DNA of 64,000 nt from UBA11524 sp965646445 (GTDB lineage Bacteria > Bacillota > Clostridia > Christensenellales > Aristaeellaceae), in the NCBI GenBank assembly GCA_965646445.1, contig CBFFZW010000002.1, forward strand, positions 43,190 through 107,189, written 5' to 3'. Under the pieces are notes generated by a model, which did no database searches, had not been told where the DNA came from, and saw only the letters and a list, made by a program, of their open reading frames with translations. A program made the position numbers and the translations under genes. This document shows, piece after piece, positions 41,146 to 51,096 of the stretch; within the stretch, counting starts at the first letter, position 1; each line of letters starts with the position of its first letter.

Positions 41146-42315
41146 TCATTTCTTCAGTTCATTCAAAAGGCGCAGGGTGATGGCGCACTGAAGCGCCAGG
41201 CCCGGCAGAAGCACCTCGTCCCCGCAGCAAAAGCCAGCGTTGTGCAGCCCGGGGCCATCGCCGCAGCCCAGATCGTAGAACACGCCCGGACACTCCGCCA
41301 GCAGGAAGGCGAAGCTCTCCACCCCCAGCCCGGCATGCTCCCGGCGCAGCACCCGCTCCCCGCCCAGCACCCGGCGGGCCTCGTCGGCGGCCAGCTCCGT
41401 CAGGCGCGGATCGCTGCGCAGCGGCGGATAGCTGGGCGTCAGCCTCACCTCCGCCCGGCCCTCCATGGCAGCGGCGATCCCCTCCGCCAGCCGGCGGATG
41501 CGCCCGTGGAGCCGTGCACGGGTATCGGCATTCAGGGTGCGAAGGGTGCCGGTCAGCACCACGCGGTCGCACAGGATGTTGCCCGCGCGGCCGCCCTCGA
41601 TCCTGCCAAAGGTCAGCGCCACCGGGTCAAAGGGCGAGGTCTCCCGGCTGACCAGCGCCTGCAGGGCGGTGATGATCTGCCCCGCCATCAGGATGGCGTC
41701 CCGCCCGGTCTCGGGGTAAGCGCCGTGCCCAGACGCGCCGCGGATGGTCAGCGCAACGTCGTCGCTGGCGCCGCACACCGCCCCCGTCCGATACCGAAAG
41801 GCGCCCGCGGGACAGCCGGGGGCCACATGCTGGCCCATAACGGCCTGGCACCCCTGAAGGAATCCCTGTCCCTGGATAAGCCGCGCGTCGCCCCGGGTTT
41901 CCTCGGCGGCCTCGAACAGCCAGCGGACGGCGCCCCGCCACTTGTCGCGGTTCGCGGAGAACCACATGGCCGAGCCCAGCGCCAGGGCGGTGTGGACATC
42001 GTGGCCGCAGGCGTGCATGATCCCCGCTTCCTCCGACGGAAAGGGGCAGGCACTGTCCTCCTGAACCGGCAGGGCGTCCAGATCCGCCCGGATGGCGACG
42101 CAGGGGCCCTGGCCGTTGACCAACTCCGCCACCAGGCTGTGGCTGCCCTCCACCGATGAAACCGCAAGGCCCAGGCCTTCCAGCCGCGCCCGCACCAGGG
42201 CCGAGGTGGCTGCTTCCTCCCCGGACAGCTCGGGATGGCGGTGCAGCGCATGGCGGATGGCCGTCACCTCCGGCATCAGCGGCTTCAGCGCCCGTTCCCA
42301 TTGCGTCAGCTCCAT
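41146..42315 (-). CDS. M20 family amidohydrolase (hippurate/N-acyl amino acid type)
   Basis: A 389-residue cytoplasmic metallopeptidase of the M20D type that removes acyl groups from amino acids. Metal ligands are in IMHACGHDVHTALALGSAM, the catalytic Glu in LFEAAEETRGDARL, and a further ligand His in MGQHVAPGCPAG. The dimerisation domain lies in the middle, and GVESFAFLLAECPGVFYDLG near the end is typical. It starts at 42315; 3 bp separate it from the M50 gene. Confidence 0.92.
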   Translation of the reverse strand: MELTQWERALKPLMPEVTAIRHALHRHPELSGEEAATSALVRARLEGLGLAVSSVEGSHSLVAELVNGQGPCVAIRADLDALPVQEDSACPFPSEEAGIMHACGHDVHTALALGSAMWFSANRDKWRGAVRWLFEAAEETRGDARLIQGQGFLQGCQAVMGQHVAPGCPAGAFRYRTGAVCGASDDVALTIRGASGHGAYPETGRDAILMAGQIITALQALVSRETSPFDPVALTFGRIEGGRAGNILCDRVVLTGTLRTLNADTRARLHGRIRRLAEGIAAAMEGRAEVRLTPSYPPLRSDPRLTELAADEARRVLGGERVLRREHAGLGVESFAFLLAECPGVFYDLGCGDGPGLHNAGFCCGDEVLLPGLALQCAITLRLLNELKK

Positions 42316-42433
42316 GGCGTGTTCCCTCCCCGGCGGAATTTTTTCCAGCCTATGCCGATTCGGCGCGCATCATGCGCAGCGCCGCCGCATAAGGTACCGC
42401 AGCCCGGTATTTTGATGAAGGAGGCGCAACATC

Positions 42434-42838
42434 ATGAGCGAAAATACCAATCAGATGGGCATCAACGTGCCCGCGGATCAGGACTTTGACACCCTGGGCT
42501 TCCAGGGCTCCATGCAGCAAATTCTGCAGGAGAACACCGGCAACTACGTCATCGTGGAGTTTTTGGTCGGTTCCAACCAGCTGGTCACCAAGCAGGGCAT
42601 CCTGTACAACGTGGCCTCGCAGTTCCTGGTGCTGTACGATGACATCGAGGTGCGCTATGTCGTCTGCGACATCTTCTCGGTGAAGTTTGTCACCTTCCTC
42701 GAGCCCAGCCGCAACATCACCACACCCACCAGCGCCCCTGAGGAAGTCCCCGCCCTGGAAGCCTCCGCCCGCATGACGCCCGCTCAGGCCGCCTACGCCC
42801 ATGCCACACGCCGGCCCATCAGCGCGCCCCGCCGCTGA
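42434..42838 (+). CDS. Small conserved protein, possibly GerQ-like coat protein
   Basis: A 134-residue protein. A central domain of about 60 residues (SMQQILQENTGNYVIVEFLV; GILYNVASQFLVLYDDIEVR; YVVCDIFSVKFVTF) has five alternating beta-strands, like a small Sm-type barrel. The closing VKFVTF recalls the end of spore coat protein GerQ, but the match is weak. The tail is alanine/proline-rich and basic. The ATG follows AAGGAGG. It stands alone between oppositely oriented genes. Function unknown; a coat-associated role is a guess. Confidence 0.65.
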   Translation: MSENTNQMGINVPADQDFDTLGFQGSMQQILQENTGNYVIVEFLVGSNQLVTKQGILYNVASQFLVLYDDIEVRYVVCDIFSVKFVTFLEPSRNITTPTSAPEEVPALEASARMTPAQAAYAHATRRPISAPRR

Positions 42839-42846
42839 CAGCCCGT

Positions 42847-44811
42847 TCAGCGTCCGGCCCGGCGGAGAAGCTCCGCCTCGTCGATGACCTCAATGCCAAG
42901 GCTTTGCGCCTTGGTCAGCTTGCTACCGGCCGCCTCGCCCGCAACGACGAAGGCGGTCTTTTTGCTGACCGAGGAGGCCGCCGTGCCGCCGCATTGGCGC
43001 ACCAGCTCCTCCGCGTCCTTGCGGGAGAGGGTCGGCAATGTGCCCGTCACGACGATGCTCATGCCGCTGAACACGCCCTCCGCCCGGCCATCCGCCTCCC
43101 GGGGCCTGACGCCCTGCTCCAGCAGCCGGTCGATCATCCGCCGGTTTTCCGGGAAGGAGAAAAACTCCGTGACGCTCTGGGCCACAATGTCGCCCACGTC
43201 CGGGATGGCCGTCAGCTCCTCCGCGGAGGCCTGGGCCACCTTCTCCAGCGTACCGAAGGCGGACGCCAGATCCCGCGCCGTCTTCCGGCCGATGTTCGGA
43301 ATGCCGATGGCGTACAGGAAGCAGTCAAGGGTGCAGTCCTTGCTCTTTTCCAGCGCCGTCAGCAGCTTCTGCGCTTTCTTCTCCTTGAAGCCCTCCAGGG
43401 AAAGCGCCTGCTCCATGGTCAGGGTGTACAGGTCGGCGGGATCCCGGGCGCCCATCTGGTCGTAGAGCTGGGCGGCGGTCTTCTCCGACAGGCCCTCGAT
43501 GTCCATAGCGTCCCGGCTGGCGAAATGGCTCAGCCGCGCCACAGCCTGCGGACGGCAGCTTTCCCGGTTCATGCAGAACAGGTGGGCTCCCCGCTCGATC
43601 AGCTCATGCCCGCAGGCAGGGCAGCGCTCGGGGCGCAGAATCGGCTCCTCGCCCGCCTCCGGCTCCCCCACCCGGCCCATGATCTCCGGAATGACGTCAT
43701 TGGAGCGGCGAATCCACACCGGCGCGCCGATGGCCACCTGCTTGCGCTGGATATCGCCCCAGTTGTTCAGGGTGGCTTTGCGCACCGTGACGCCGTAAAA
43801 GTCCACGGGATCCAGGTGGGCCAGGGGCGTCAGCTTGCCGGTGCGCCCCGGCTCCCAGGTGACCTCCCGCAGGGTGGTCACGCTTTCCTCGGCCTCAAAC
43901 TTGTAGGCCACCGCCCAGCGCGGGAACTTGTCCGTGAAGCCCATCTGCTCCCGCAGCACCATATCGCCCACCTTGATGACCACGCCGTCAATGAGGAAGT
44001 CCAGGCTTTCCCGCTCCGCCTCAATCTGACGGATGCAGGCCTCCAGCTCATCCCTGCCGGAGGCACGGCCCAAATAGGGACTGACGGGGAAGCCGTTCTC
44101 CCGCAGGAAGCGCAGCATGCCCTCCTGATCGGCATAGGGCGGGTTCTCGATGGTACCCACCTGGTAGAAAAAGGCGTCCAGCTTCCGGGAGGCCGTAACA
44201 GCGGGATCCAGATTCCGCAAGGCGCCGGCGGCGGCGTTGCGGGCGTTTTTCAGCGGCTCCTTGGCCGTCTGGTTGTACGCCTCCAGGGCGGACAGGCGCA
44301 TGATGCACTCGCCCTGCACCTCCAGCAGTCCCTGGTACGGAATGCGCAGCGGTACGGAGCGCACCGTCCTGGCCTGGGGCAGGATGGCCTCGCCGGTGAC
44401 GCCGTTGCCCCGGGTGGCCGCCTGCACCAGCTCGCCGCCCTGGTAGGTCAGATTCAGCGTCAGGCCGTCAAACTTATACTCCACATAGTAAGCCAGCGCC
44501 TCTTGGCCCGTCAGCTTCTCGGCCCGGCGAAGCCAGTCCTCCAGCGCGCCGATGGACTGCACCTTGTCCATGCTCCACAGCCGGGTGATGTGGGTGTGCG
44601 GCGCAAAGGCCGTCAGCGCCTCCCCGCCGACCCGGTGGGTGGGCGAATCCGGCAGGGTAACGCCCGTTTCCTTTTCCAGGGCTGTGAGCTGGTCGTACAT
44701 CTCGTCCCACTGCTTGTCGGAAATCAGGGGCTCGTCCTTGACGTAGTAGGCATAGGCCGTCTCATTGAGGCGGTCCACCAGGGCCCGCATCCGGGCCGTC
44801 GCGTCGGTCAT
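42847..44811 (-). CDS. ligA: NAD-dependent DNA ligase
   Basis: A 654-residue ligase that seals nicks with NAD+. The adenylated lysine is in EYKFDGLTLNL; the OB-fold follows with VTWEPGRTGKLTPLAHL; the four-Cys zinc site is CPACGH plus FCMNRESC; helix-hairpin-helix repeats follow, and the C-terminal BRCT domain starts at about FSGMSIVVTGTLPTL. Length is normal. The start overlaps the stop of pcrA (ATGA), so the two repair genes are coupled. Confidence 0.97.
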   Translation of the reverse strand: MTDATARMRALVDRLNETAYAYYVKDEPLISDKQWDEMYDQLTALEKETGVTLPDSPTHRVGGEALTAFAPHTHITRLWSMDKVQSIGALEDWLRRAEKLTGQEALAYYVEYKFDGLTLNLTYQGGELVQAATRGNGVTGEAILPQARTVRSVPLRIPYQGLLEVQGECIMRLSALEAYNQTAKEPLKNARNAAAGALRNLDPAVTASRKLDAFFYQVGTIENPPYADQEGMLRFLRENGFPVSPYLGRASGRDELEACIRQIEAERESLDFLIDGVVIKVGDMVLREQMGFTDKFPRWAVAYKFEAEESVTTLREVTWEPGRTGKLTPLAHLDPVDFYGVTVRKATLNNWGDIQRKQVAIGAPVWIRRSNDVIPEIMGRVGEPEAGEEPILRPERCPACGHELIERGAHLFCMNRESCRPQAVARLSHFASRDAMDIEGLSEKTAAQLYDQMGARDPADLYTLTMEQALSLEGFKEKKAQKLLTALEKSKDCTLDCFLYAIGIPNIGRKTARDLASAFGTLEKVAQASAEELTAIPDVGDIVAQSVTEFFSFPENRRMIDRLLEQGVRPREADGRAEGVFSGMSIVVTGTLPTLSRKDAEELVRQCGGTAASSVSKKTAFVVAGEAAGSKLTKAQSLGIEVIDEAELLRRAGR

Positions 44812-47114
44812 GCTTCATCCTCCAATTTGACAATGGGGGCAATGGAAAGGCTGAACTCCTTCACGCCATAGGCCGTGAACTCAATCTGAATCCGCGCCTC
44901 GCTGCCCCGCCCGTGGAGCGCCACCACCACGCCCTCGCCAAACTTGCGGTGCAGAACCCGGTCGCCCTCCCGGAACAGGTTGTGCATGGCGCTGCCGGCC
45001 AATTCACGGGCCTTGCTGCCCCGGAAGCCCTTGCTGACGCCGGGAATGTTCAGCGCGTTGCCCCCCAGGGTCAGCTTGGGCTTGCCCAGATCGCTCATGT
45101 CCGGCGTGGACTTGAGGCCATAGACGCTGCCATAGCCCTTCTGCAGCGGCTGAGGGCGCTCCTTGCCCTGCAGCGCCGCTTCCTTGCGCTCCGACCAGTT
45201 GTCCTCCATCAGCCGGGCTGGAATCTCGTCCAGGAATCGCGCGGGAGGATTGTGATTGACCTGGTTGTACAGCATCCGCTGGCTGGCGCGGGAAATGAAC
45301 AGCCGCTTCTGGGCACGGGTGATGCCCACATAGCACAGCCGCCGCTCCTCCTCCAGCCTGTCCTCGTCCATCAGGGAACGGGAGGACGGGAAAACGCCCT
45401 CCTCCAGGCCGGTCATGAACACCGTGGGGAATTCCAGGCCCTTGGCGGAATGCAGGGTCATCAGGGTCACATAGCCCCGGCTGTCGTCGGCGCGATCCAA
45501 ATCCGTTACCAGCGCGACGTTTTCCAGGTAGCCCTCCAGGGTGGCTTCCTCCCCGGCGGCGCGGGCGAATTCTTCCACCGCGCCCATGAACTCCTGGATG
45601 TTTTCGACCCGGGTCTTGGCCTCCTCGGTGTCCTCCTTCTGGTACTGCGCCATCAGCCCCAAGCGCTCCACCAGCATTTTGACATACTCCGCCAGGGGCA
45701 TGGCGTCCTTCATCGCCATCAGCGATGTCATCAGCATGAAGAATTCGCCCACGCACTTGCGGGGCCGGGAGGTCAGGTGCTCGGGCAGATCCGCCAGGGC
45801 GGAGAACAGGGGCATGTTATGCTCCCGGGCATGGTCGGCCAGGTCGTTGGCCGTGGTTTCGCCAATGGAGCGCCGGGGCACGTTGATGATCCGGCGCAGG
45901 GAAATATCGTCGCTGGGGTTGACCATCACCCGCAGGTAGGCCAGGATGTCCTTGACCTCCTTGCGCTCGTAGAACTTCTGCCCGCCGAAAATTTTGTAGG
46001 GGATGGAGGCCCGCATCAGCATGTCTTCCAGCACGCGGCTCTGGGCGTTGGTGCGGTAGAGCACCGCCACGTCGCCAAAGGACTCCTTGGCCGTTCGGTG
46101 CAGATGACGGATGCGATCCGCCACCCAGGCAGCCTCCTCCCGCTCGTCGCCGCCCACGAACAGCTTGATCTTCTCGCCCTCGCCCTGCTCCGTCCACAGC
46201 GCCTTTTCCTTGCGGCCCGCGTTGTGGGCGATGACCTGATTGGCCGCGTCCAGGATGTTGGCGGTGGAGCGGTAGTTCTGCTCCAGCTTGATGACCACGG
46301 CGTCGGCGTAGTCCTTCTCAAAATCGAGGATGTTGCGGATGTCCGCGCCGCGCCAGCCGTAGATGGACTGATCGTCGTCGCCCACCACGCACAGGTTGCG
46401 GCTCTCGTCGGTGAGCAGGCGCACCAGCTGATACTGGGCGAAGTTGGTATCCTGGTACTCGTCCACCATCACATAGCGGAAGCGCTTGCGGTAGCTTTCC
46501 AGCACCGGGGGATGATCCGCCAGCAGCTCGAGGGTCTTCACCAGCAGATCGTCAAAATCGAGGGCGTTGAGGCCCTTCATGCGCTCCTCGTACATCAGGT
46601 AAACGTCGTGGATCAGCTGGCTGCGGTAATCCCGGCCCGACTGCTGGAACCATTCGTTCGGGGAAAGCAGGCGGTTCTTGGCGTCGGAAATTTTCGCCCG
46701 GATCTCCCGGATGGGCAGGAATTTATCGTCGATGTTCTTGCGCTTGAGGATTTCCTTGAGCACCGTGCCCTGATCGTCGTCGTCATAAATGGCGAAGGAG
46801 CGGTCATAGCCGATCTTTTCAATATCTCGGCGCAGCATCCTGGCGCAGGTGGAATGGAAGGTGGAAATCCAGGCCTCCTCCGCGGCGTCCCCCACCAGGC
46901 CGGCGATGCGTTCCTTCATTTCCTTGGCGGCCTTGTTGGTAAATGTCAGCGCCAGAATCTGCCAGGGCTGCACGCCATGGTCAATCAGGTTGGCGACGCG
47001 GTAGGTCAGCGCCCGCGTTTTGCCGCTGCCCGCGCCTGCCAGAATCAGCACCGGGCCTTCCAGGGTTTCCGCAGCCAGGCGCTGCTGTGGGTTAAGCATA
47101 CTCAGATTCATCAA
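44808..47114 (-). CDS. pcrA: ATP-dependent DNA helicase PcrA (UvrD/Rep family)
   Basis: A 768-residue SF1A helicase for repair and replication. Motif I is ILAGAGSGKTRALTYR; motif II is VMVDEYQDTN; QSIYGWRGADIRNIL, EQNYRS, VTLMTLHSAKGLEF and YVGITRAQKRLFISRAS are motifs III to VI. The C-terminal Tudor-like segment (GDRVLHRKFGEGVVVALHGR) binds RNA polymerase in relatives. It is cotranscribed with ligA and downstream of yerC, a Bacillus-like order but without pcrB. Confidence 0.97.
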   Translation of the reverse strand: MMNLSMLNPQQRLAAETLEGPVLILAGAGSGKTRALTYRVANLIDHGVQPWQILALTFTNKAAKEMKERIAGLVGDAAEEAWISTFHSTCARMLRRDIEKIGYDRSFAIYDDDDQGTVLKEILKRKNIDDKFLPIREIRAKISDAKNRLLSPNEWFQQSGRDYRSQLIHDVYLMYEERMKGLNALDFDDLLVKTLELLADHPPVLESYRKRFRYVMVDEYQDTNFAQYQLVRLLTDESRNLCVVGDDDQSIYGWRGADIRNILDFEKDYADAVVIKLEQNYRSTANILDAANQVIAHNAGRKEKALWTEQGEGEKIKLFVGGDEREEAAWVADRIRHLHRTAKESFGDVAVLYRTNAQSRVLEDMLMRASIPYKIFGGQKFYERKEVKDILAYLRVMVNPSDDISLRRIINVPRRSIGETTANDLADHAREHNMPLFSALADLPEHLTSRPRKCVGEFFMLMTSLMAMKDAMPLAEYVKMLVERLGLMAQYQKEDTEEAKTRVENIQEFMGAVEEFARAAGEEATLEGYLENVALVTDLDRADDSRGYVTLMTLHSAKGLEFPTVFMTGLEEGVFPSSRSLMDEDRLEEERRLCYVGITRAQKRLFISRASQRMLYNQVNHNPPARFLDEIPARLMEDNWSERKEAALQGKERPQPLQKGYGSVYGLKSTPDMSDLGKPKLTLGGNALNIPGVSKGFRGSKARELAGSAMHNLFREGDRVLHRKFGEGVVVALHGRGSEARIQIEFTAYGVKEFSLSIAPIVKLEDEA

Positions 47115-47157
47115 CAGTATCCCCTATCTTCCTTATCAATCATGGATATAACGGCGG

Positions 47158-47478
47158 TCATTCAGCCGCCTCGGGCGTCAGCAGGCCTTGCTCCTCCAGC
47201 CGTTCCAGCACGCGGTGATAACCGTCGGCGCCGTAGGTCAGGGCGCGGTTCACACGGCTGACCGTGGCGGAGGACGCGCCGGTGCGTCGGGCGATCTCCT
47301 GATACGTCACCCCCTGGCGCAGCAGGGCCGCGACCTCCAGGCGCTGGGCCATGCTCTTCATTTCGGCAATGGTACACACGTCCTCAAAGAAGCGATAAGC
47401 ATCCTCCCGGCTCTCCAGGGACAGCATGGCATCCATCAGCAAATCAAGCTGACGGCTCTTGATCTTTGGTTCAAACAT
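47158..47478 (-). CDS. yerC: YerC/YecD family TrpR-like DNA-binding protein
   Basis: A 106-residue helix-turn-helix protein of the TrpR-related YerC/YecD family. AYRFFEDVCTIAEMKSMAQR, LEVAALLRQGVTYQEIARRT and GASSATVSRVNRAL are the defining helices. In Firmicutes it is typically next to pcrA, as here; its regulatory target is not known. The start at 47478 was chosen because GGGGAG lies upstream; an in-frame start 17 codons earlier lacks a site. A TATAAT (minus strand, 47559-47564) lies about 85 bp upstream. Confidence 0.92.
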   Translation of the reverse strand: MFEPKIKSRQLDLLMDAMLSLESREDAYRFFEDVCTIAEMKSMAQRLEVAALLRQGVTYQEIARRTGASSATVSRVNRALTYGADGYHRVLERLEEQGLLTPEAAE

Positions 47479-47718
47479 TGTACCGACTCCCCGCCGCGTC
47501 TTCTCAAAAGCTAACGACAACCACGCCATCGCGGTTTTCCCCCGGACGACGTGCTACCATTATAACACGGTTTTCCTTCCATGACCAGTGAAAAAAACAG
47601 CGGATTGCTGTCGAAGTCCGCGCCCTTCGCGTCTTCCGCCGGCCTGTGCGATCTGGCCGATTTCCGCCGCCGTGCCGCCAGGGCCGCCGTCGCCCGCGCA
47701 AAAAGATGCCCCAATGCC

Positions 47719-47747
47719 TTGACAACCCTCCGCGCGCAGTCTATACT
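47719..47747 (+). promoter_or_regulatory. Sigma-A promoter of glutamine synthetase gene
   Basis: TTGACA (47719-47724), 17-bp spacer, TATACT (47742-47747), about 55 nt before the ATG at 47803. The 324-bp gap 47479-47802 between yerC and glnN otherwise holds only the opposite-strand TATAAT at 47559-47564; I see no gene in it. Confidence 0.7.
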
Positions 47748-47802
47748 CAACCCGATACCCATGATCTTCCGCCTGTGCGCGCTTATAAAGGAGGAATCCC
47801 CC

Positions 47803-49881
47803 ATGCCCACCATGGACGATCTCTTCGGCAGCAACGTATTCAATGACGCCGTGATGCAAAAGCGCCTGCCCAAGGAGACCTACAAGGCGCTCCTGAAGAC
47901 CATTGAGGACGGCAAGCAGCTGGATCCGCAGGTAGCCAGCGTGGTCGCCAACGCCATGAAGGACTGGGCCGTGGAGCGCGGCGTGACCCACTACACCCAC
48001 TGGTTCCAGCCCATGACGGGCATCACCGCCGAGAAGCACGACAGCTTCATCTCCCCCAAGGCGGGCGGGAGGGTCATCCTGGAATTCAGCGGCAAGGAGC
48101 TGGTGCGGGGCGAGCCGGACGCCTCCTCCTTCCCCTCCGGCGGCCTCCGCTCCACCTTCGAGGCCCGGGGCTACACCGCCTGGGATCCCACCAGTTATGC
48201 TTTCATCAAGGACGGCGTGCTGTGCATCCCCACGGCCTTCTGCTCCTACGGCGGCGCGTCGCTGGATCAGAAAACGCCGCTGCTGCGCTCCATGGAGGCG
48301 CTGAACCGGCAGGCCGTGCGCATTTTGAAGCTCTTCGGCCGGGACGCCACCCGCGTCACCCCCACCGTGGGCGCGGAGCAGGAATACTTCCTGGTGGATA
48401 AGAAGCTCTACGATCAGCGCAAGGATCTGATCTTCACCGGCCGCACCCTGTTCGGCGCCAAGCCCCCCAAGGGCCAGGAGATGGACGACCATTATTTCGG
48501 CTCCATCAAGCCCCGGGTGAAGGCCTTCATGCGGGAATTGGACGAGGAGCTGTGGAAGCTGGGCGTCCTGGCCAAGACCGAGCACAACGAGGTCGCTCCC
48601 GCCCAGCATGAGATGGCGCCCATCTTCTGCACCACCTCCGTGGCCACGGATCACAACCAGCTGGCCATGGAAATGATGAAGAAGGTGGCCCTGCGCCACG
48701 GCCTTGTCTGCCTGCTGCATGAGAAGCCCTTCGCAGGCGTGAACGGCTCAGGCAAGCACAACAACTGGTCCATGACCACCAACACCGGCTACAATTTGCT
48801 GGAGCCCGGGGATGACCCGGCCACCTCCGCCCAGTTCATGCTGATGCTGACGGCGGTCATCAAGGCGGTGGATGAGCACGCGGAGCTTTTGCGCGTGGCC
48901 GTTTCCTCCGCAGGGAACGATCACCGTCTGGGCGCCAACGAAGCGCCGCCGGCCATCATTTCGATGTTCCTGGGCGACGAGCTCTCCGCCATCGTGGACG
49001 CCGTCGAGGCCGACCGAACCTATCACGCGGCCCAGCGCCACGACCTGGAAATCGGCGTCAGCGTGCTGCCCAAGTTCCCTCAGGACAACACCGACCGCAA
49101 CCGCACCTCGCCCTTCGCCTTCACGGGCAACAAGTTCGAGTTCCGCTCCCTGGGCTCCAGCGAGTCCATCGCCAGCACCAATGTGGTCATCAACACCATC
49201 GTGGCCGACGCGCTGATGGAATTCGCCGATACGCTGGAAAAGGCCGACGACTTCCGCGCCGCGCTGCACAGCCTCATCGTCGATACCCTGCGCAGGCACA
49301 AGCGCATCATTTTCAACGGCAACGGCTATTCCCAGGAATGGGTGGAGGAAGCCCAGCGCCGCGGCCTGCCCAACCTGCGCAGCACCCTTGACGCGCTGCC
49401 GCACCTGATCTCCGAAAAGAGCGTGAGCATGTTCACCCGCCACGGCGTCTTCACCGAGCAGGAGCTTCTCAGCCGGTACGAGATTCGCCTGGAGGTCTAT
49501 GCCAAGGTGCTGAACATCGAGGCCGCCACCACGCTGATGATGGCCGAACGCGAAATCATGCCTGCCTGCCTGGCCTTCATGGGCAGCATTGCCGGGACGG
49601 TTAACCAGATGAAGGCCGCGGGGATGCCCTCCGTCGCCGCCGAAAGGCTGCTGAGCCTGCTGAACAACCGCACCGCCCGCCTCTCCGACGCCATCGAGAA
49701 CCTGCGGGGCGTCATTTCCACCCGCCGGGAGGGCGGCGCCTACGCCAACGCCCAGTACGAGCATGACGCCATCATCCCCGCCATGGCCGCCGTCCGCGAG
49801 CTGGCGGACGACCTGGAAACCTTTGTGGGCAAGGACTACTGGCCCTTCCCGACCTATTCCGACCTGCTGTTCAATGTCTGA
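47803..49881 (+). CDS. glnN: Glutamine synthetase type III
   Basis: A 692-residue glutamine synthetase of the large GSIII class, which joins ammonia to glutamate with ATP. Typical segments are HYTHWFQPMTGITAEKHDSF, FPSGGLRSTFEARGYTAWD, the metal-binding VGAEQEYFLVD, KTEHNEVAPAQHEMAP and the ATP-site NGSGKHNNWSM. Length fits GSIII (about 700). The ATG at 47803 follows AAAGGAGG; the frame extends further 5' but without a site. It has its own promoter and a strong terminator, and no GlnR or PII gene is adjacent. Confidence 0.96.
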   Translation: MPTMDDLFGSNVFNDAVMQKRLPKETYKALLKTIEDGKQLDPQVASVVANAMKDWAVERGVTHYTHWFQPMTGITAEKHDSFISPKAGGRVILEFSGKELVRGEPDASSFPSGGLRSTFEARGYTAWDPTSYAFIKDGVLCIPTAFCSYGGASLDQKTPLLRSMEALNRQAVRILKLFGRDATRVTPTVGAEQEYFLVDKKLYDQRKDLIFTGRTLFGAKPPKGQEMDDHYFGSIKPRVKAFMRELDEELWKLGVLAKTEHNEVAPAQHEMAPIFCTTSVATDHNQLAMEMMKKVALRHGLVCLLHEKPFAGVNGSGKHNNWSMTTNTGYNLLEPGDDPATSAQFMLMLTAVIKAVDEHAELLRVAVSSAGNDHRLGANEAPPAIISMFLGDELSAIVDAVEADRTYHAAQRHDLEIGVSVLPKFPQDNTDRNRTSPFAFTGNKFEFRSLGSSESIASTNVVINTIVADALMEFADTLEKADDFRAALHSLIVDTLRRHKRIIFNGNGYSQEWVEEAQRRGLPNLRSTLDALPHLISEKSVSMFTRHGVFTEQELLSRYEIRLEVYAKVLNIEAATTLMMAEREIMPACLAFMGSIAGTVNQMKAAGMPSVAAERLLSLLNNRTARLSDAIENLRGVISTRREGGAYANAQYEHDAIIPAMAAVRELADDLETFVGKDYWPFPTYSDLLFNV

Positions 49882-49889
49882 TCCACCTT

Positions 49890-49920
49890 GCGCGGAGCCT
49901 TCACCGCTCCGCGCTTTTTT
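49890..49920 (+). terminator. Terminator of glnN
   Basis: GCGCGGAGC and GCTCCGCGC, 7-nt loop, then six T residues. Confidence 0.9.
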
Positions 49921-49956
49921 CTATTGTTTTCTTCTTGTCCTTTTGTGACAATATTC

Positions 49957-49985
49957 TTGACAATCCCTCCATGACAGGATAAACT
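49957..49985 (+). promoter_or_regulatory. Sigma-A promoter of the TrpX-type importer operon
   Basis: TTGACA (49957-49962), 17-bp spacer, TAAACT (49980-49985), about 57 nt before the ATG at 50049. The leader is too short for a T-box riboswitch. Confidence 0.65.
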
Positions 49986-50048
49986 GAACATGTAGATGCG
50001 GAGGGCGGCAGCGTCCTTCGCAAAGTAGGATTGGAAGGAGACCTTACC

Positions 50049-50993
50049 ATGAAAAAGATCGTTGCTTTGACCCTGGCGCTGCTGATGGCGCTTGCCTGCG
50101 TTTCCGCCGTCGCGGAAGAGACCTATACCATCGGCATTGTGCAGCTTGTGCAGCACGAGGCCCTCGACCAGGCCACCAAGGGCTTCCAGGACGCCCTCAC
50201 CGAGCTGCTGGGCGACAAGGTGAAGTTCGACCTGCAGAACGCTTCCGGCGACGCGCCCACCTGCGCCACCATCGCCAACGGCTTCGTTGCCGCCGACGTG
50301 GATCTGATTATGGCCAACGCCACCCCAGCCCTGCAGGCCGCCGTGGCCGCCACCGCGGACATCCCTGTGCTGGGCACCTCCATTTCCCACTACGGCACGG
50401 CCCTGGACATGAACGACGACTGGCAGGGCTTCACCGGCATCAACGTGTCCGGCACCTCTGACCTCTCTCCCCTGAACGAGCAGGCCGCCATGGTCAAGGA
50501 GCTTTTCCCGGAGGCCAAGAGCGTCGCCCTGCTGTTCTGCTCGGCGGAAGCCAACAGCGTGTATCAGGTGGATGTCATCGAGGCTGAGCTGAACGGCCTG
50601 GGCTACACCACCCAGCGCTTCGCCTTCACCGACTCCAACGACGTTGCCGCCCTGGCCGAGCAGGCCACTGCCTGCGATGTGATCTACATCCCCACTGACA
50701 ACACCGCCGCCACCTACACCGAGACCATCGCCAACGTGGTGCTGCCCGCGGGCAAGCCCACCGTCACCGGCGAGGAAGGCCTGTGCCGCGGCTGCGGTGT
50801 GGCGACCCTGACCATCAGCTACTATGACATCGGCTACAAGACCGGTGAAATGGCCTATGACATCCTGGTGAACGGCGCCGACATCAGCACCATGCCCATC
50901 GCCTTCGCGCCCCAGTTTGTGAAGAAGTACAATGCTGCCAACGCGGAAGCGCTCAGCGTCGCCATCCCCGAGGGCTACGAGGCGTTGGAATAA
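50049..50993 (+). CDS. ABC importer substrate-binding protein (TrpX/PF04392 type)
   Basis: A 314-residue secreted binding protein of the family that includes the tryptophan/tyrosine-type transporter TrpXYZ. After a signal peptide (MKKIVALTLALLMALACVSAVA) it begins YTIGIVQLVQHEALDQATKG, the diagnostic opening; FDLQNASGDAPTCATIANGF and PVLGTSISHYGTALDM follow. No proper lipobox precedes the cysteine (ALAC lacks Leu at -3), so release by signal peptidase I after AVA is possible. The ligand could be an aromatic amino acid but is not proven. Permease and ATPase genes follow. Confidence 0.9.
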   Translation: MKKIVALTLALLMALACVSAVAEETYTIGIVQLVQHEALDQATKGFQDALTELLGDKVKFDLQNASGDAPTCATIANGFVAADVDLIMANATPALQAAVAATADIPVLGTSISHYGTALDMNDDWQGFTGINVSGTSDLSPLNEQAAMVKELFPEAKSVALLFCSAEANSVYQVDVIEAELNGLGYTTQRFAFTDSNDVAALAEQATACDVIYIPTDNTAATYTETIANVVLPAGKPTVTGEEGLCRGCGVATLTISYYDIGYKTGEMAYDILVNGADISTMPIAFAPQFVKKYNAANAEALSVAIPEGYEALE

Positions 50994-51096
50994 TTAATTC
51001 CTTTCCCCGTTTGAACCATTGCGAAGGCCATGAAGGGCGCATCACCTTTCATGGCTTCGCTTTGTACAGATTCCCCACCGCAAGGAGGCTCCCCCA

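Noticed and set aside
42904..44871. A 655-codon open frame on the + strand opposite ligA, and similar long frames opposite the importer permeases, pcrA and others
   Set aside because: They are GC-rich shadows of well-identified genes, with low-complexity G/H/Q/R-rich products, no ribosome-binding sites and no family motifs.
49921..50048. T-box riboswitch in front of the TrpX-type importer
   Set aside because: The leader after the predicted promoter is only about 57 nt and lacks specifier-loop and antiterminator features.
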